A stretch of 21,963 nt of DNA, from NCBI GenBank assembly GCA_041690695.1, contig JBEPVZ010000020.1, positions 1-21,963 on the forward strand, written 5' to 3'. The position numbers were made by a program, and so were the translations under genes. Below the pieces are notes generated by a model, which saw only the letters and a program-made list of their open reading frames with translations, made no database searches and was not told the DNA's origin. This document shows, one piece after another, positions 1 to 7,053 of this stretch. Positions within the stretch are counted from its first letter, which is position 1; every line of letters begins with the position of its first letter. This DNA is from JBEPVZ01 sp041690695 (GTDB lineage: Bacteria; Patescibacteriota; Microgenomatia; Daviesbacterales; UBA10151).

Positions 1-84
1 TGCGATGATCGCGATAACAACCAATAACTCAATAAGGGTAAATCCTTTATTATTTTTATTTAATTTAGTCATGTTTTTATTCAT
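1..84 (-). CDS. Type IV pilin, N-terminal fragment (cut by window edge)
   Basis: Only the first 28 codons are in the window, read leftward from ATG at 84-82. A short charged leader rich in Lys and Asn ends in a Lys-Gly pair, followed by Phe-Thr-Leu-Ile-Glu-Leu, the class III prepilin peptidase cleavage site with Glu at +5, and then the start of the hydrophobic helix. The gene therefore encodes a pilin or pseudopilin subunit processed by the PilD encoded at 738-1637. It starts 6 bases after the stop of the preceding pilin gene, so the two are probably cotranscribed. A second in-frame ATG lies at 72-70 and is a possible alternative start. No clear Shine-Dalgarno sequence precedes either. The C-terminal domain, which would tell its role, lies outside the window. 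Confidence 0.9.
   Translation of the reverse strand, partial: MNKNMTKLNKNNKGFTLIELLVVIAIIA
2..53. repeat. Direct repeat copy A (pilin 5' region; partner 494-545)
   Basis: These 52 bases match 494-545 at 49 positions, with mismatches at 10, 34 and 43. Both copies cover the prepilin cleavage site and hydrophobic helix of adjacent pilin genes. The third pilin (around 2090-2150) has diverged much further in the same region, so this pair reflects a recent duplication or gene conversion more than codon constraint alone. Confidence 0.85.
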
Positions 85-90
85 TTTAAT

Positions 91-582
91 TTATCTTTGA
101 TTAGATAGACAATAAGCTGCAGCCTGGTTTTCTAGTTCGGCACAAAATGTGTAAGTCTTCCCTGCAACTGCTGGAACAGTATTGTCAAAAGTAACAGCAC
201 CCGCTCCTGAACAGTTAGCAATTGCTGGAACAGTGGGAGCATAACAATAATTACAAGCGGTTACACCAGCACCATTAACACCTCGACATGTTGCAGAACC
301 AGCAATCGGATCAACTGGCTCAGTCTGACTTGTAAACATTACACCAGTTAAAGGAGAAGGATATAAACCAGTACCATTATTATAATTTGTTTCCATGGCA
401 GCAGCGATTGCCTGAATATCAGATCGTCGTCGACCATCTCGAGCGGCTCTTTGCTGACCGGAGAAAACGGTTAAACCGATGACTGCTAAGATAGCGATGA
501 TTGCGATAACAACCAATAACTCAATGAGGGTAAAACCTTTATTATCTGAAGTATTTGTATTCTTAACTTGGGCAGTTGTCAT
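91..582 (-). CDS. Type IV pilin (class III prepilin, six-cysteine)
   Basis: 163 residues. A 16-residue leader ends at Gly16, then Phe17-Thr-Leu-Ile-Glu21 gives the type IV prepilin peptidase cleavage site, followed by a hydrophobic helix to about residue 40. An Arg-rich stretch (ARDGRRRSDI, 47-56) marks the move into the globular domain, a pattern common in PulG/PilA-like proteins of CPR bacteria. The globular part has six cysteines (99, 110, 113, 124, 147, 158), enough for three disulfides outside the cell. It presumably assembles into the pilus built by the PilB/PilC/PilD proteins encoded to the right. It has its own upstream region (583-737) with two promoter-like sequences and is followed after 6 bases by a second pilin gene. 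Major versus minor pilin status cannot be decided here. Confidence 0.93.
   Translation of the reverse strand: MTTAQVKNTNTSDNKGFTLIELLVVIAIIAILAVIGLTVFSGQQRAARDGRRRSDIQAIAAAMETNYNNGTGLYPSPLTGVMFTSQTEPVDPIAGSATCRGVNGAGVTACNYCYAPTVPAIANCSGAGAVTFDNTVPAVAGKTYTFCAELENQAAAYCLSNQR
494..545. repeat. Direct repeat copy B (partner 2-53)
   Basis: Second copy of the 52-base repeat, in the 5' part of the 91-582 pilin gene. It is identical to 2-53 except at three positions. The repeats are in the same orientation, 492 bases apart, so unequal recombination between them would delete or duplicate one pilin gene. Confidence 0.85.
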
Positions 583-604
583 ATTTAGTTTTGTTTAGTA
601 ATTT

Positions 605-634
605 ATTATTTCTTTATTTGATTTTCTTTGTCAA
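605..634 (-). promoter_or_regulatory. Candidate promoter of the tandem pilin genes
   Basis: On the minus strand a perfect TTGACA (634-629) is followed by an 18-base spacer and AATAAT (610-605). The start codon of the 91-582 pilin lies 22 bases further on, so the leader would be about 15 bases. The region has no Shine-Dalgarno sequence. Identification is by eye only. Confidence 0.5.
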
Positions 635-686
635 TATATCAATTTTAACTATCTCTTTTGCTCTTTTCCTGCTGCTTATGTATTAA

Positions 687-714
687 CTATTACATTCCTC
701 AAATTGCTTGTCAA
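687..714 (-). promoter_or_regulatory. Second candidate promoter in the pilD-pilin gap
   Basis: A second perfect TTGACA (714-709) with a 16-base spacer and TAATAG (692-687) on the minus strand, just after the pilD stop. It would give a leader of about 100 bases for the pilin pair. The 155-base gap 583-737 holds nothing else I can identify. Two promoters in tandem would fit a highly expressed pilin unit that is transcribed apart from pilD. Confidence 0.4.
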
Positions 715-737
715 TATAGCAGTTTAGCTTCAAAATA

Positions 738-1637
738 CTAGCCTACTCTAACATTAAAGTAGATCCGTAAAATCTGCTCACCCCAATAAATAGCTAGTAT
801 TGCTCCAAGTGATAAAAATGGCCCAAAGGGGATAGTTTGACCTAAGTGACGTTTCTTAAAAATTAATAAACCAATACCAATAATAGAGCCAGTTATAAAA
901 GCTAAAAATACTGCTAATATTCCATTATAAAAACCTAATGCTAAACCAATAAAAGCTGCTAACTTTAAATCACCACCACCCATTCCACGACCGCGAGTTA
1001 AAAAGATTAAACCACCAAAGAACAAAATCATAACTAGCATAGCCACCAAGCCATGACTTAATGGTTCAGCTAAAATAACCGCATGACGCATAAAGTAATT
1101 CGAGTGAGGGGGGAGGAGATAGCGACCAATCGGGTTCGAGGACAAGGCATGATAAAGCAGGTAAACTTGATAACCTGTACTCAATACTAAATAGATAAAC
1201 GTAATTATAATAGCCGGGAGAGAGATTCGATCGGGAATTAAGCCCTTTCTAAAGTCGGTAATGACAAAGATAACTAGAATACAGATTACAAAAGTCCAAA
1301 ATAAAGCGTTTGATAAATCGAGGAGGAGGGTATCAAGAGGTAAAGTAAAAAAGTTGGCGGGTAATTTAAAATAAAATAGCAGCCCGATTAAAATAGCCAT
1401 TAAGAATTCTATCCCGAGTGTGATTAGGGGGATCTTGGTGGCGCAGCTTCGACAATGACCGCGTAATATTAAATAAGAAAAGATTGGGAAAAGGTCATAC
1501 CATTTAAGAATCTTTTTACATTTTGGACAATATGACCGACCAAAAAAAGAAGTTGAAGTCAGCGATCTCTCAGCTAAACATTCAACTAAGCTACCCAACA
1601 AAGCCCCGAGAATAAAACCTAAGCCAAATATCCACAT
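738..1637 (-). CDS. pilD: Prepilin peptidase / N-methyltransferase PilD
   Basis: 299 residues, an integral membrane aspartic peptidase (A24 family) that cleaves prepilin leaders and, in the bifunctional members, N-methylates the new N-terminus. The N-terminal domain has the two zinc-binding CxxC pairs (Cys37/Cys40 and Cys62/Cys65) found in the methylating type. The two catalytic aspartates are visible: Asp128 in the TDFRKGLIPD segment and Asp223 in the GGGD motif. Several hydrophobic segments (about 5-20, 72-90, 112-127, 139-155, 195-214, 225-262, 273-288) match the polytopic fold. The loop between the two aspartates (about 156-192) is somewhat long. It starts 7 bases after the upstream pilin stop, and a TAAGG overlapping that stop can serve as its ribosome binding site, so the two genes form an operon. 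Its substrates should be the three pilins of this window. Confidence 0.97.
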   Translation of the reverse strand: MWIFGLGFILGALLGSLVECLAERSLTSTSFFGRSYCPKCKKILKWYDLFPIFSYLILRGHCRSCATKIPLITLGIEFLMAILIGLLFYFKLPANFFTLPLDTLLLDLSNALFWTFVICILVIFVITDFRKGLIPDRISLPAIIITFIYLVLSTGYQVYLLYHALSSNPIGRYLLPPHSNYFMRHAVILAEPLSHGLVAMLVMILFFGGLIFLTRGRGMGGGDLKLAAFIGLALGFYNGILAVFLAFITGSIIGIGLLIFKKRHLGQTIPFGPFLSLGAILAIYWGEQILRIYFNVRVG

Positions 1638-1644
1638 ATGCGCC

Positions 1645-2169
1645 TTAAGGAAGAATCGTCAAATCAGATCCGACCTCGAACTGACTATCGTTATTGCCTC
1701 CATCAGTCTTCATCCGACCCTTTTGTTGATCAGACTCTAAAACTGCATCAATCTCCCAAACCTCACCGGTATTATTCGTTGAATAAGTGTAGTGATACTG
1801 CGCATTATTAATCGGATCAACCGGTAACATCGGATTTTTAGTTGATAAATTAACCTTGACCCAACCGGTTCCATCTTGTTTACGAACATTTGGATTCGGA
1901 TCGTTCGAATTGCCACTGCAAGGTGGAGTAGCGTTATTACAGAGAACCATCGCCGCCGAATCAGTCGCATTTGACAGAGAATTAGTAATAGCTAATTGGA
2001 GGCTACCTAAGTCTGCCACCCGATCGGCATCATGTTTTCGACGAGTTATTTCGAGGGGATTTAGAATCAAAACCACCACCACCGCTAAGATAATAATAAT
2101 CGTAATGACCACCAAAAGCTCAACAACAGTAAAGCCTTTCTCATTAGATTTTGAGCCAGTCAAATTCAT
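1645..2169 (-). CDS. Type IV pilin-like protein (minor pilin or pseudopilin)
   Basis: 174 residues. The leader ends at Gly12, with Phe13-Thr-Val-Val-Glu17 as the prepilin peptidase site and a strongly hydrophobic helix to about residue 37. The following segment with repeated charged and Leu/Ala residues (DADRVADLGSLQLAI, 47-61) and the C-terminal part with PVDPIN and YHYTYST around residues 115-130 resemble pseudopilins common in CPR genomes. Only two cysteines are present (77 and 84), unlike the six-cysteine pilin downstream. It lies between pilC and pilD and is translated into pilD with a 7-base gap. It has its own good promoter candidate (2175-2205), with the start codon directly behind the -10 box. 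Whether it forms the main fibre or a minor component cannot be told. Confidence 0.92.
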   Translation of the reverse strand: MNLTGSKSNEKGFTVVELLVVITIIIILAVVVVLILNPLEITRRKHDADRVADLGSLQLAITNSLSNATDSAAMVLCNNATPPCSGNSNDPNPNVRKQDGTGWVKVNLSTKNPMLPVDPINNAQYHYTYSTNNTGEVWEIDAVLESDQQKGRMKTDGGNNDSQFEVGSDLTILP

Positions 2170-2174
2170 AATTT

Positions 2175-2205
2175 ATTATAGACACACTCTCAAAAGAGTC
2201 GTCAA
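2175..2205 (-). promoter_or_regulatory. Promoter of the pilin-pilD unit, 19-base spacer with dyad
   Basis: On the minus strand TTGACG (2205-2200) and a perfect TATAAT (2180-2175) are separated by 19 bases. The pilin ATG (2169) is only 5 bases after the -10 box, so transcription would begin at or next to the start codon. The spacer contains an inverted repeat with arms ACTCT/AGAGT (2186-2190 and 2195-2199, loop of 4), flanked by GAC/GTC (2181-2183 and 2201-2203). A long spacer with a dyad inside is the layout known for MerR-family activated promoters. That regulator class is inference only, and no regulator gene is in the window. Confidence 0.6.
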
Positions 2206-2221
2206 GAGTTAAAACTATCAG

Positions 2222-3430
2222 CTAGTGAATATTAGTAGTCAGCTTATAAATTGGCAAAATAATTGATAAGACGAGGAAGGCCACTCCAACACCTAAAACG
2301 ACCAAAACGACTGGCTCAATAATAACCGTCATATCTTTGACCAAATGATCCGTTTCTGTTTCAAAATACTCCGCCAATTTAAACGACACTTGATCAACCT
2401 TACCAGTCTCTTCTCCAACCTTAAACATTTGAGGAACAATCTTTGGAAAAACTCCCGAAGCTTCAAGCTGAGAAGATAAAGGCAAACCTCTCTCAACTCC
2501 TTGCAAACTCATCTGGAGGGCTCGTCGATAAACCAAATTATTTAAGACCTCCGATACCACCGCTAAAGAATCCAGGATAGGCATGCCAGCAGTTGTTAAA
2601 AGTCCAAAAGTTCGAGTAAAGTTTGTTAAAGCACTGCCTTTAATAACTCGACTGACAATCGGAACTTTTAATAAAAAGCTATCAAAAGTATAGGCTCCGG
2701 ATGAGGTCTTAACCCAACGCTTGAATGCGACAACACCAACAACCAGCAGGATAATAATCGTCCACCAAAAGTTAACTAAGATATTTGAAGAGGCAATTAA
2801 GATCTTGGTTGGTAAAGGTAGATCGATGCTTGATTGAGAATAGAGCGAGGTTAAACGCGGCACCACGAAAGTTAACATGATCGTAGCTAACCCCGTCATC
2901 ATTAACACCACGATAATTGGGTAAATCATGGCTCCCCGAATTCGGCTTCTAAATTCTCGATCTTTTTCAAGATTAACGGCCATCTGATTTAAAACTAAAT
3001 CAAGTTTTCCAGATTGTTCACCAGCAGCCACTAAATTCGAATAGACGGACGGAAAGACTTCGGGGTACTTTTTTAAAGAAGAGGACAAGGGCAATCCACT
3101 TTTAACATCCCGAGACAATGTATCTAGTACTCTTTTTAATTTAGGGTTATCTTGCTGCTCAACTAAAATATCGAGCGCCTCCGATAAAACCAACCCAGAT
3201 TCAACCATCGTCGCCAGTTGACGAGTAATAATAACGATATTTTTAAATGAAACCCGATTTAAAAACTTGGCATAAAAAGCTTCTTCGTCATTTCCGCCTT
3301 GTTTAATCGAGATAACAACTAGCCCTTTTTTACTTAAGATAGTTGCTACAGATCGACTATCGGCTGTTTCAATAGAACCTTTATGATCTAGACCTTCAAG
3401 ATCTTTAGCTAAATAGGTAAATATGGGCAT
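2222..3430 (-). CDS. pilC: Type IV pilus inner-membrane platform protein PilC
   Basis: 402 residues, the usual length for PilC/GspF. Two T2SF repeats are visible: one around residues 67-190 (RQLATMVESG then GEQSGKLD) and one around 270-390 (RTFGLLTTAGMPILDSL then GEETGKVD). There are three strong membrane segments, at about 168-190, 221-238 and 372-395. It sits in the cytoplasmic membrane and couples the PilB and PilT motors to pilus assembly and disassembly. It follows pilT with a 3-base gap, and a GGAG at 3443-3440, 9 bases before the ATG, is a clear ribosome binding site overlapping the pilT end. It is the last gene of the pilB-pilT-pilC unit before the next promoter. Nothing looks damaged. 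Confidence 0.97.
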   Translation of the reverse strand: MPIFTYLAKDLEGLDHKGSIETADSRSVATILSKKGLVVISIKQGGNDEEAFYAKFLNRVSFKNIVIITRQLATMVESGLVLSEALDILVEQQDNPKLKRVLDTLSRDVKSGLPLSSSLKKYPEVFPSVYSNLVAAGEQSGKLDLVLNQMAVNLEKDREFRSRIRGAMIYPIIVVLMMTGLATIMLTFVVPRLTSLYSQSSIDLPLPTKILIASSNILVNFWWTIIILLVVGVVAFKRWVKTSSGAYTFDSFLLKVPIVSRVIKGSALTNFTRTFGLLTTAGMPILDSLAVVSEVLNNLVYRRALQMSLQGVERGLPLSSQLEASGVFPKIVPQMFKVGEETGKVDQVSFKLAEYFETETDHLVKDMTVIIEPVVLVVLGVGVAFLVLSIILPIYKLTTNIH

Positions 3431-3433
3431 TAA

Positions 3434-4516
3434 TTAATTCTCCGATAAAGTGCGATGAGGTGCAACCCCTAATAATTTATTAAGCAAAGTCGGCCTGAGA
3501 GCATAGTTTTGAGCTGTAGCCACACTAATCTTACCTTGACGAACTAAATAAGCTAGTGAAGCTTCTAAGCTAGTCATACCCGCTTCAGCCGAAGTTTGAA
3601 TTAAACTATCAATTAAATAAGTATTCCCATCCCGAATCAAAGACCTCGAGGCTGGTACTCCAATTAAGATCTCATAAGCTAATGTTCGACCAGGATTAAT
3701 GGTTGGAACCAGTCGAAGCGAAACAATGGCTTCAATAACTGCCGCTAATTGGACTCTAATTTGAGGCTGTTGCTTTTGGGGAAAAACATCCAAGATACGA
3801 TCAACTGTTTGAGCAGCCGAGTTAGTATGTAAAGTTGCGAAAACTAAATGTCCGGTTTCGGCAATAGTCATTGTCGCCGAAATTGTCTCTAAATCACGCA
3901 TCTCTCCAACTAGTAAAACATCAGGATCTTCTCGAAGAGCTGATCTTAGGGCATTATCCCAAGATTTAGTATCCGAACTAAGCTCCCGTTGAGAAATTAA
4001 AGCCTTACTTTTCGGATAGATAAACTCGATCGGATCCTCAATGGTAATAATATGCGAGGGCCGAGTGTGGTTAATCTCGTTAATAAAAGAGGCCAGGGTT
4101 GTTGATTTACCATGTCCAGTTGGTCCCGTTACTAAAACCAAGCCTTGGCGCAGTTCAGTTAACCGTTGTAAAGATTCAGGCAAACCCAGCTCACTAACTG
4201 GCTTGATATTAACGGGAATAAGCCGAAGTGAAGCGGCCCAATGGCCACGTTCATGATACATATTAACTCGGAAACGAACCTTATTCCCAAAATCTAATCC
4301 AAAATCGAGTTCCCAATTTTGAATTAATATCTCCTTTTGGTAAGGGGAGAGCATATTCGTAATTAAACCGTCCATATCGGTTGGGGTAATTAGAGGGACA
4401 TCTTGGATCTGAATTAGATCACCGTTAATCCGGATAATTGGGGGAGAACCTACTACTAAATGAAGATCAGAGGCATTCCGACTTAAGGTTAACTCGAGCA
4501 GTTGAGTAATATTCAT
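3434..4516 (-). CDS. pilT: Type IV pilus retraction ATPase PilT
   Basis: 360 residues. This cytoplasmic hexameric ATPase drives pilus disassembly and twitching. The N-terminal PAS-like domain carries ASDLHL (15-20). The Walker A is GPTGHGKS (131-138), with His where PilT usually has Ser, a variable position of the motif. The Asp box is ITIEDPIEF (157-165), the Walker B region DPDVLLVGEMRD (197-208), and the His box TGHLVFATLHT (221-231). The C-terminal segment SRSLIRDG (290-297) corresponds to the conserved retraction motif of PilT (AIRNLIRE in classic PilT), which supports PilT and not a second PilB. It follows pilB with a 3-base gap and has no strong Shine-Dalgarno sequence, so it may depend on translational coupling. 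Its presence suggests dynamic pili that can retract. Confidence 0.97.
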   Translation of the reverse strand: MNITQLLELTLSRNASDLHLVVGSPPIIRINGDLIQIQDVPLITPTDMDGLITNMLSPYQKEILIQNWELDFGLDFGNKVRFRVNMYHERGHWAASLRLIPVNIKPVSELGLPESLQRLTELRQGLVLVTGPTGHGKSTTLASFINEINHTRPSHIITIEDPIEFIYPKSKALISQRELSSDTKSWDNALRSALREDPDVLLVGEMRDLETISATMTIAETGHLVFATLHTNSAAQTVDRILDVFPQKQQPQIRVQLAAVIEAIVSLRLVPTINPGRTLAYEILIGVPASRSLIRDGNTYLIDSLIQTSAEAGMTSLEASLAYLVRQGKISVATAQNYALRPTLLNKLLGVAPHRTLSEN

Positions 4517-4519
4517 ATG

Positions 4520-6238
4520 TTAGTCTTGAGCTACTCTCAATACTTCTTCTAGCGTAGTCATTCCCTCTACAACTTTCAAGTATCCATCCTGTTTGAGGGT
4601 AATCATGCCTTCTTCAACTGCTAACTTTTCAATTTCTGAAGTAGGTGCTCGTTTTAAGATTAAAGTCATCATCTTAACCGATACAACTAGAACCTCATAA
4701 ACTCCAACCCGACCAAGATAACCGGTATGCCCACAAAATTGACAGCCGACACCTTTATAAATCATTAAATTATTCGGCACAGTTACGAGTGGACCTAAGA
4801 CTTGGCTAATATTTTCCCGAATCTCAGGTGACGCCGCCATGCCAGCTTTACAATGGGAGCAGATCTTACGTAAAATTCTTTGCCCGACCGCGGCATTAAC
4901 GGATGAAGCCAGTAAGAAGGGTTCAATACCCATATCTAAAAGTCGGGGTAAAGATCCGGATGCTGAGTTCGTATGAAGAGTTGAGAAAACTTGGTGACCA
5001 GTTAAAGCCGCCTGAACCGCTAACTCCGCTGTTTCGGTATCTCGAATCTCTCCAACCAAAATAATATTTGGATCTTGACGTAAGAAGGAGCGGAGAGCCG
5101 ATGCAAAGGTTAAACCAATGGTAGTGTTGACCTGAACTTGATTCGCACCTTTAATCTCATACTCAATTGGATCTTCAACCGTTAAAATATTGACCTTAGT
5201 CGTTGATAACTTTGTTAACACCGAATAAAGAGTCGTGGTTTTACCAGACCCTGTCGGGCCACAGATAATAATAATTCCATGAGATCTTAGTAACTGGGTC
5301 TCTAAATTCTTAAGTGAGACCGCCCGTAGACCGAGCTCTTGAAGAGTCGGAGGAGTAGTCGATTTAGCCAATAGCCGCATAACGACTTTCTCTCCATGAG
5401 AGATTGGCACTGTAGACACCCGAAGATCAATATCATTATTACTGTATTTAAAATTAAATCGACCATCTTGAGGAAGACGCCTTTCGTCAATCTTAAGGTT
5501 GGCCATAATTTTAATTCTGGAGATTAAAGCATCATGAACTTTTTTAGGCAGAATTATCTTTTCGTATAAAATACCGTCAATTCGATAGCGAACACGTGTC
5601 TGCGTTTCTTCAGGTTCAATATGAATATCAGAAGCGTTCGCCTTGACAGCAAATTCTAAAAGCTGGGTGACAATATTGGCAACTGGAGCTTCTCTAATAA
5701 CTTCCGCTTTTTCGGGTTGAGGTTGACCATTTGAACCCTCACTTTCACTGACTTGACGAAGGGCTGATGCGACATCAGTAGTTAGGTTTTGAGAATAGGC
5801 GCTACTAATCGCCTTCATAATATCCTCAGACATGCCAAAAGCGCGTTGAACCCGTAAGCCAGCTTTGCGTTCGATAAACTCTACGACCTGCAAGTCAAGT
5901 GGATCGGCCATGACGACGACCAATTTATCGTTCTGTTTTTCAACGGGAATAAGCTTATAACGCCTCGCTACAGGTTCCGGAATAAGATTAACAACTTCAG
6001 CCGAAAGAGCTTTACCTTCAAGTTTGATGAAAGGAATGCCGAGTAAAGTGGCCTGAGCTTGGGCAATTTGGTCTGACGACACAAAATTATGGTCGCGAAT
6101 AATTTTCTCCGGGGGTTGACCCGTATTAATACTCTCTAATTTAACCGCCGATAATTGCTCAGGACGAAGCAAGCCTTGCTTATAAAGGATATCTTCAATG
6201 CTGGTTGGAGTAAACTGTGGGGGCGAGGCAGGTGGCAT
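4520..6238 (-). CDS. pilB: Type IV pilus assembly ATPase PilB
   Basis: 572 residues, the extension motor (GspE/PilB family). An N-terminal MshEN/T2SSE-N domain spans about residues 12-150. A Gln/Glu-rich linker follows (about 155-185), then ASDIHIEP (202-209), Walker A GPTGSGKT (327-334), Asp box VEDPIEY (354-360), Walker B NIILVGEIRD (391-400), His box TGHQVFSTLHT (413-423), and a zinc-binding tetracysteine (Cys460, Cys463, Cys499, Cys502). The Arg and Gly typical of c-di-GMP-binding MshEN motifs are replaced around residues 13-19, so nucleotide signalling through this domain is doubtful. It is the first gene of the pilB-pilT-pilC unit. Its start is only 21 bases from the divergent holB-like start. 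A TTGATT-18-CATAAT sequence inside the first codons of that gene could be its promoter. Confidence 0.97.
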   Translation of the reverse strand: MPPASPPQFTPTSIEDILYKQGLLRPEQLSAVKLESINTGQPPEKIIRDHNFVSSDQIAQAQATLLGIPFIKLEGKALSAEVVNLIPEPVARRYKLIPVEKQNDKLVVVMADPLDLQVVEFIERKAGLRVQRAFGMSEDIMKAISSAYSQNLTTDVASALRQVSESEGSNGQPQPEKAEVIREAPVANIVTQLLEFAVKANASDIHIEPEETQTRVRYRIDGILYEKIILPKKVHDALISRIKIMANLKIDERRLPQDGRFNFKYSNNDIDLRVSTVPISHGEKVVMRLLAKSTTPPTLQELGLRAVSLKNLETQLLRSHGIIIICGPTGSGKTTTLYSVLTKLSTTKVNILTVEDPIEYEIKGANQVQVNTTIGLTFASALRSFLRQDPNIILVGEIRDTETAELAVQAALTGHQVFSTLHTNSASGSLPRLLDMGIEPFLLASSVNAAVGQRILRKICSHCKAGMAASPEIRENISQVLGPLVTVPNNLMIYKGVGCQFCGHTGYLGRVGVYEVLVVSVKMMTLILKRAPTSEIEKLAVEEGMITLKQDGYLKVVEGMTTLEEVLRVAQD

Positions 6239-6239
6239 A

Positions 6240-6252
6240 TTGATATAATCAA
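6240..6252 (+). promoter_or_regulatory. Extended -10 promoter of the holB-like gene, within a dyad
   Basis: TG-A-TATAAT at 6241-6249 is a perfect extended -10 box. The ATG of the holB-like gene follows after 10 bases, so the mRNA would have nearly no leader. No -35 match is seen, which fits an extended -10 promoter. The same bases form a perfect inverted repeat TTGAT-ATA-ATCAA (6240-6252) in the centre of the 21-base divergent gap with pilB, so binding there could affect both genes. Confidence 0.6.
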
Positions 6253-6259
6253 CTAAATT

Positions 6260-6919
6260 ATGATCTCAATTCTACTAATTAATCAAGACCTGATTCTTCA
6301 AAAGACAGCAGTTGAGAGCAAACTCAGCCAATTTAAGTTAAATCCTGATGATCCAGCTGTTTTATGGATTGAAGCTGAAGATAATAGTCGATTGAGTATC
6401 AAAGAAGTTAAAAAGATAAAAGAGCATTTTCATCTTAAGCCCTGGGGAGAAGGTCATCAGATAGTCGTTATTATCTCCGCTGACAAACTAAGCGATGATG
6501 CCCAGAATGCCTTACTTAAAATCCTCGAAGAGCCACCTGTAACTGGCCAATTAATCTTGACGGCCGGTTCAACTGACTCGTTATTACCAACGATTATCTC
6601 TCGTTGCCAAATTGAGGTACTACACGAGACAAGAGACACGACCAAAGGTCCCTTCGGGAAACACGAAACAACCAAGACGCAAGAAACAATTAAAAAATTA
6701 TTAGCATCTGACCTTCAAGAACGATTTCAGATAATTGAGAAAACAGAGGATAAAGACCAGCTACTACTTGAGTTAGAGAAGTATTTTGCCGAAATTCTCA
6801 AAGCCAACCCCGAAGCGCTACTCGCGAATAAAGTAATCCTCCAAGCAAAAGAGTGGTCAGAAGCTAATGGAAATATTCGAGGGATATTGGAATATTTGAT
6901 GTTAAATATCAGAAATTAG
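6260..6919 (+). CDS. holB: DNA polymerase III delta-prime-like clamp-loader subunit (short)
   Basis: 219 residues, against about 330 for E. coli HolB. The strongest signature is the AAA+ segment with DDAQNALLKILEEPP (79-93) followed by LLPTIISRCQ (108-117), which is the sensor-1/SRC region of clamp-loader subunits. There is no Walker A motif and no zinc-finger Cys cluster, as expected for a non-hydrolysing delta-prime or a reduced version. Residues 123-142 form a polar linker rich in Thr, Lys and Gly that replaces part of the usual lid, and the C-terminus is a short helical domain. The protein should help load the sliding clamp at replication forks. The gene is divergent from pilB and upstream of gyrB. 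The assignment to the clamp-loader superfamily is firm. The precise subunit is inferred from the lack of a P-loop. Confidence 0.8.
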   Translation: MISILLINQDLILQKTAVESKLSQFKLNPDDPAVLWIEAEDNSRLSIKEVKKIKEHFHLKPWGEGHQIVVIISADKLSDDAQNALLKILEEPPVTGQLILTAGSTDSLLPTIISRCQIEVLHETRDTTKGPFGKHETTKTQETIKKLLASDLQERFQIIEKTEDKDQLLLELEKYFAEILKANPEALLANKVILQAKEWSEANGNIRGILEYLMLNIRN

Positions 6920-6924
6920 GTTTA

Positions 6925-6975
6925 AGGATCTAAGATCCCACGAAAGGCACGCCCGGGTCCTAATACTTAGATCCT
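6925..6975. repeat. Long inverted repeat downstream of the holB-like gene
   Basis: AGGATCTAAG (6925-6934) is perfectly complementary to CTTAGATCCT (6966-6975) with a 31-base loop. Part of the left arm also forms a local hairpin, GGATCT-A-AGATCC (6926-6938). The loop is GC-rich with CCCGGG. It starts 5 bases after the holB-like stop. It has no T-tract, so it is not a standard intrinsic terminator, but it may protect or end that transcript. Confidence 0.6.
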
Positions 6976-7008
6976 AACTCAAGGTATTAGACTGCTGCAA
7001 CAGCCTAA
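6960..7008. repeat. Further inverted repeats before gyrB
   Basis: CTAATAC (6960-6966) pairs with GTATTAG (6984-6990), loop 17. A second hairpin uses TTAG-ACT-GCTG, loop CAA, then CAGC-CTAA (6987-7008), with ACT as a bulge. The first competes with the long repeat at 6925-6975 for base 6966 and with the second for 6987-6990, so alternative folds are possible. The rest of the 6920-7061 gap holds only the gyrB promoter candidate. Confidence 0.45.
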
Positions 7009-7024
7009 ACTCAACCATATAAAC

Positions 7025-7053
7025 TTGCTGAATCTATTAACCTGTGTTAAACT
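7025..7053 (+). promoter_or_regulatory. Candidate gyrB promoter
   Basis: TTGCTG (7025-7030), a 17-base spacer and TAAACT (7048-7053), preceded by TGT as an extended -10. The chosen gyrB ATG (7062) lies 8 bases behind the -10 box and has no Shine-Dalgarno sequence, so a leaderless mRNA is likely. The -35 resembles that of the gyrA promoter (TTGCTA). Confidence 0.6.

Noticed and set aside
1856..2212. Plus-strand open frame of 118 codons opposite the pilin
   Set aside because: It is the mirror of a well-supported pilin gene, has no family match and no start signal.
6626..6685. Mobile repeat inserted in the holB-like gene
   Set aside because: The small hairpin and odd composition are suggestive, but no second copy is seen in the window and the frame is intact.
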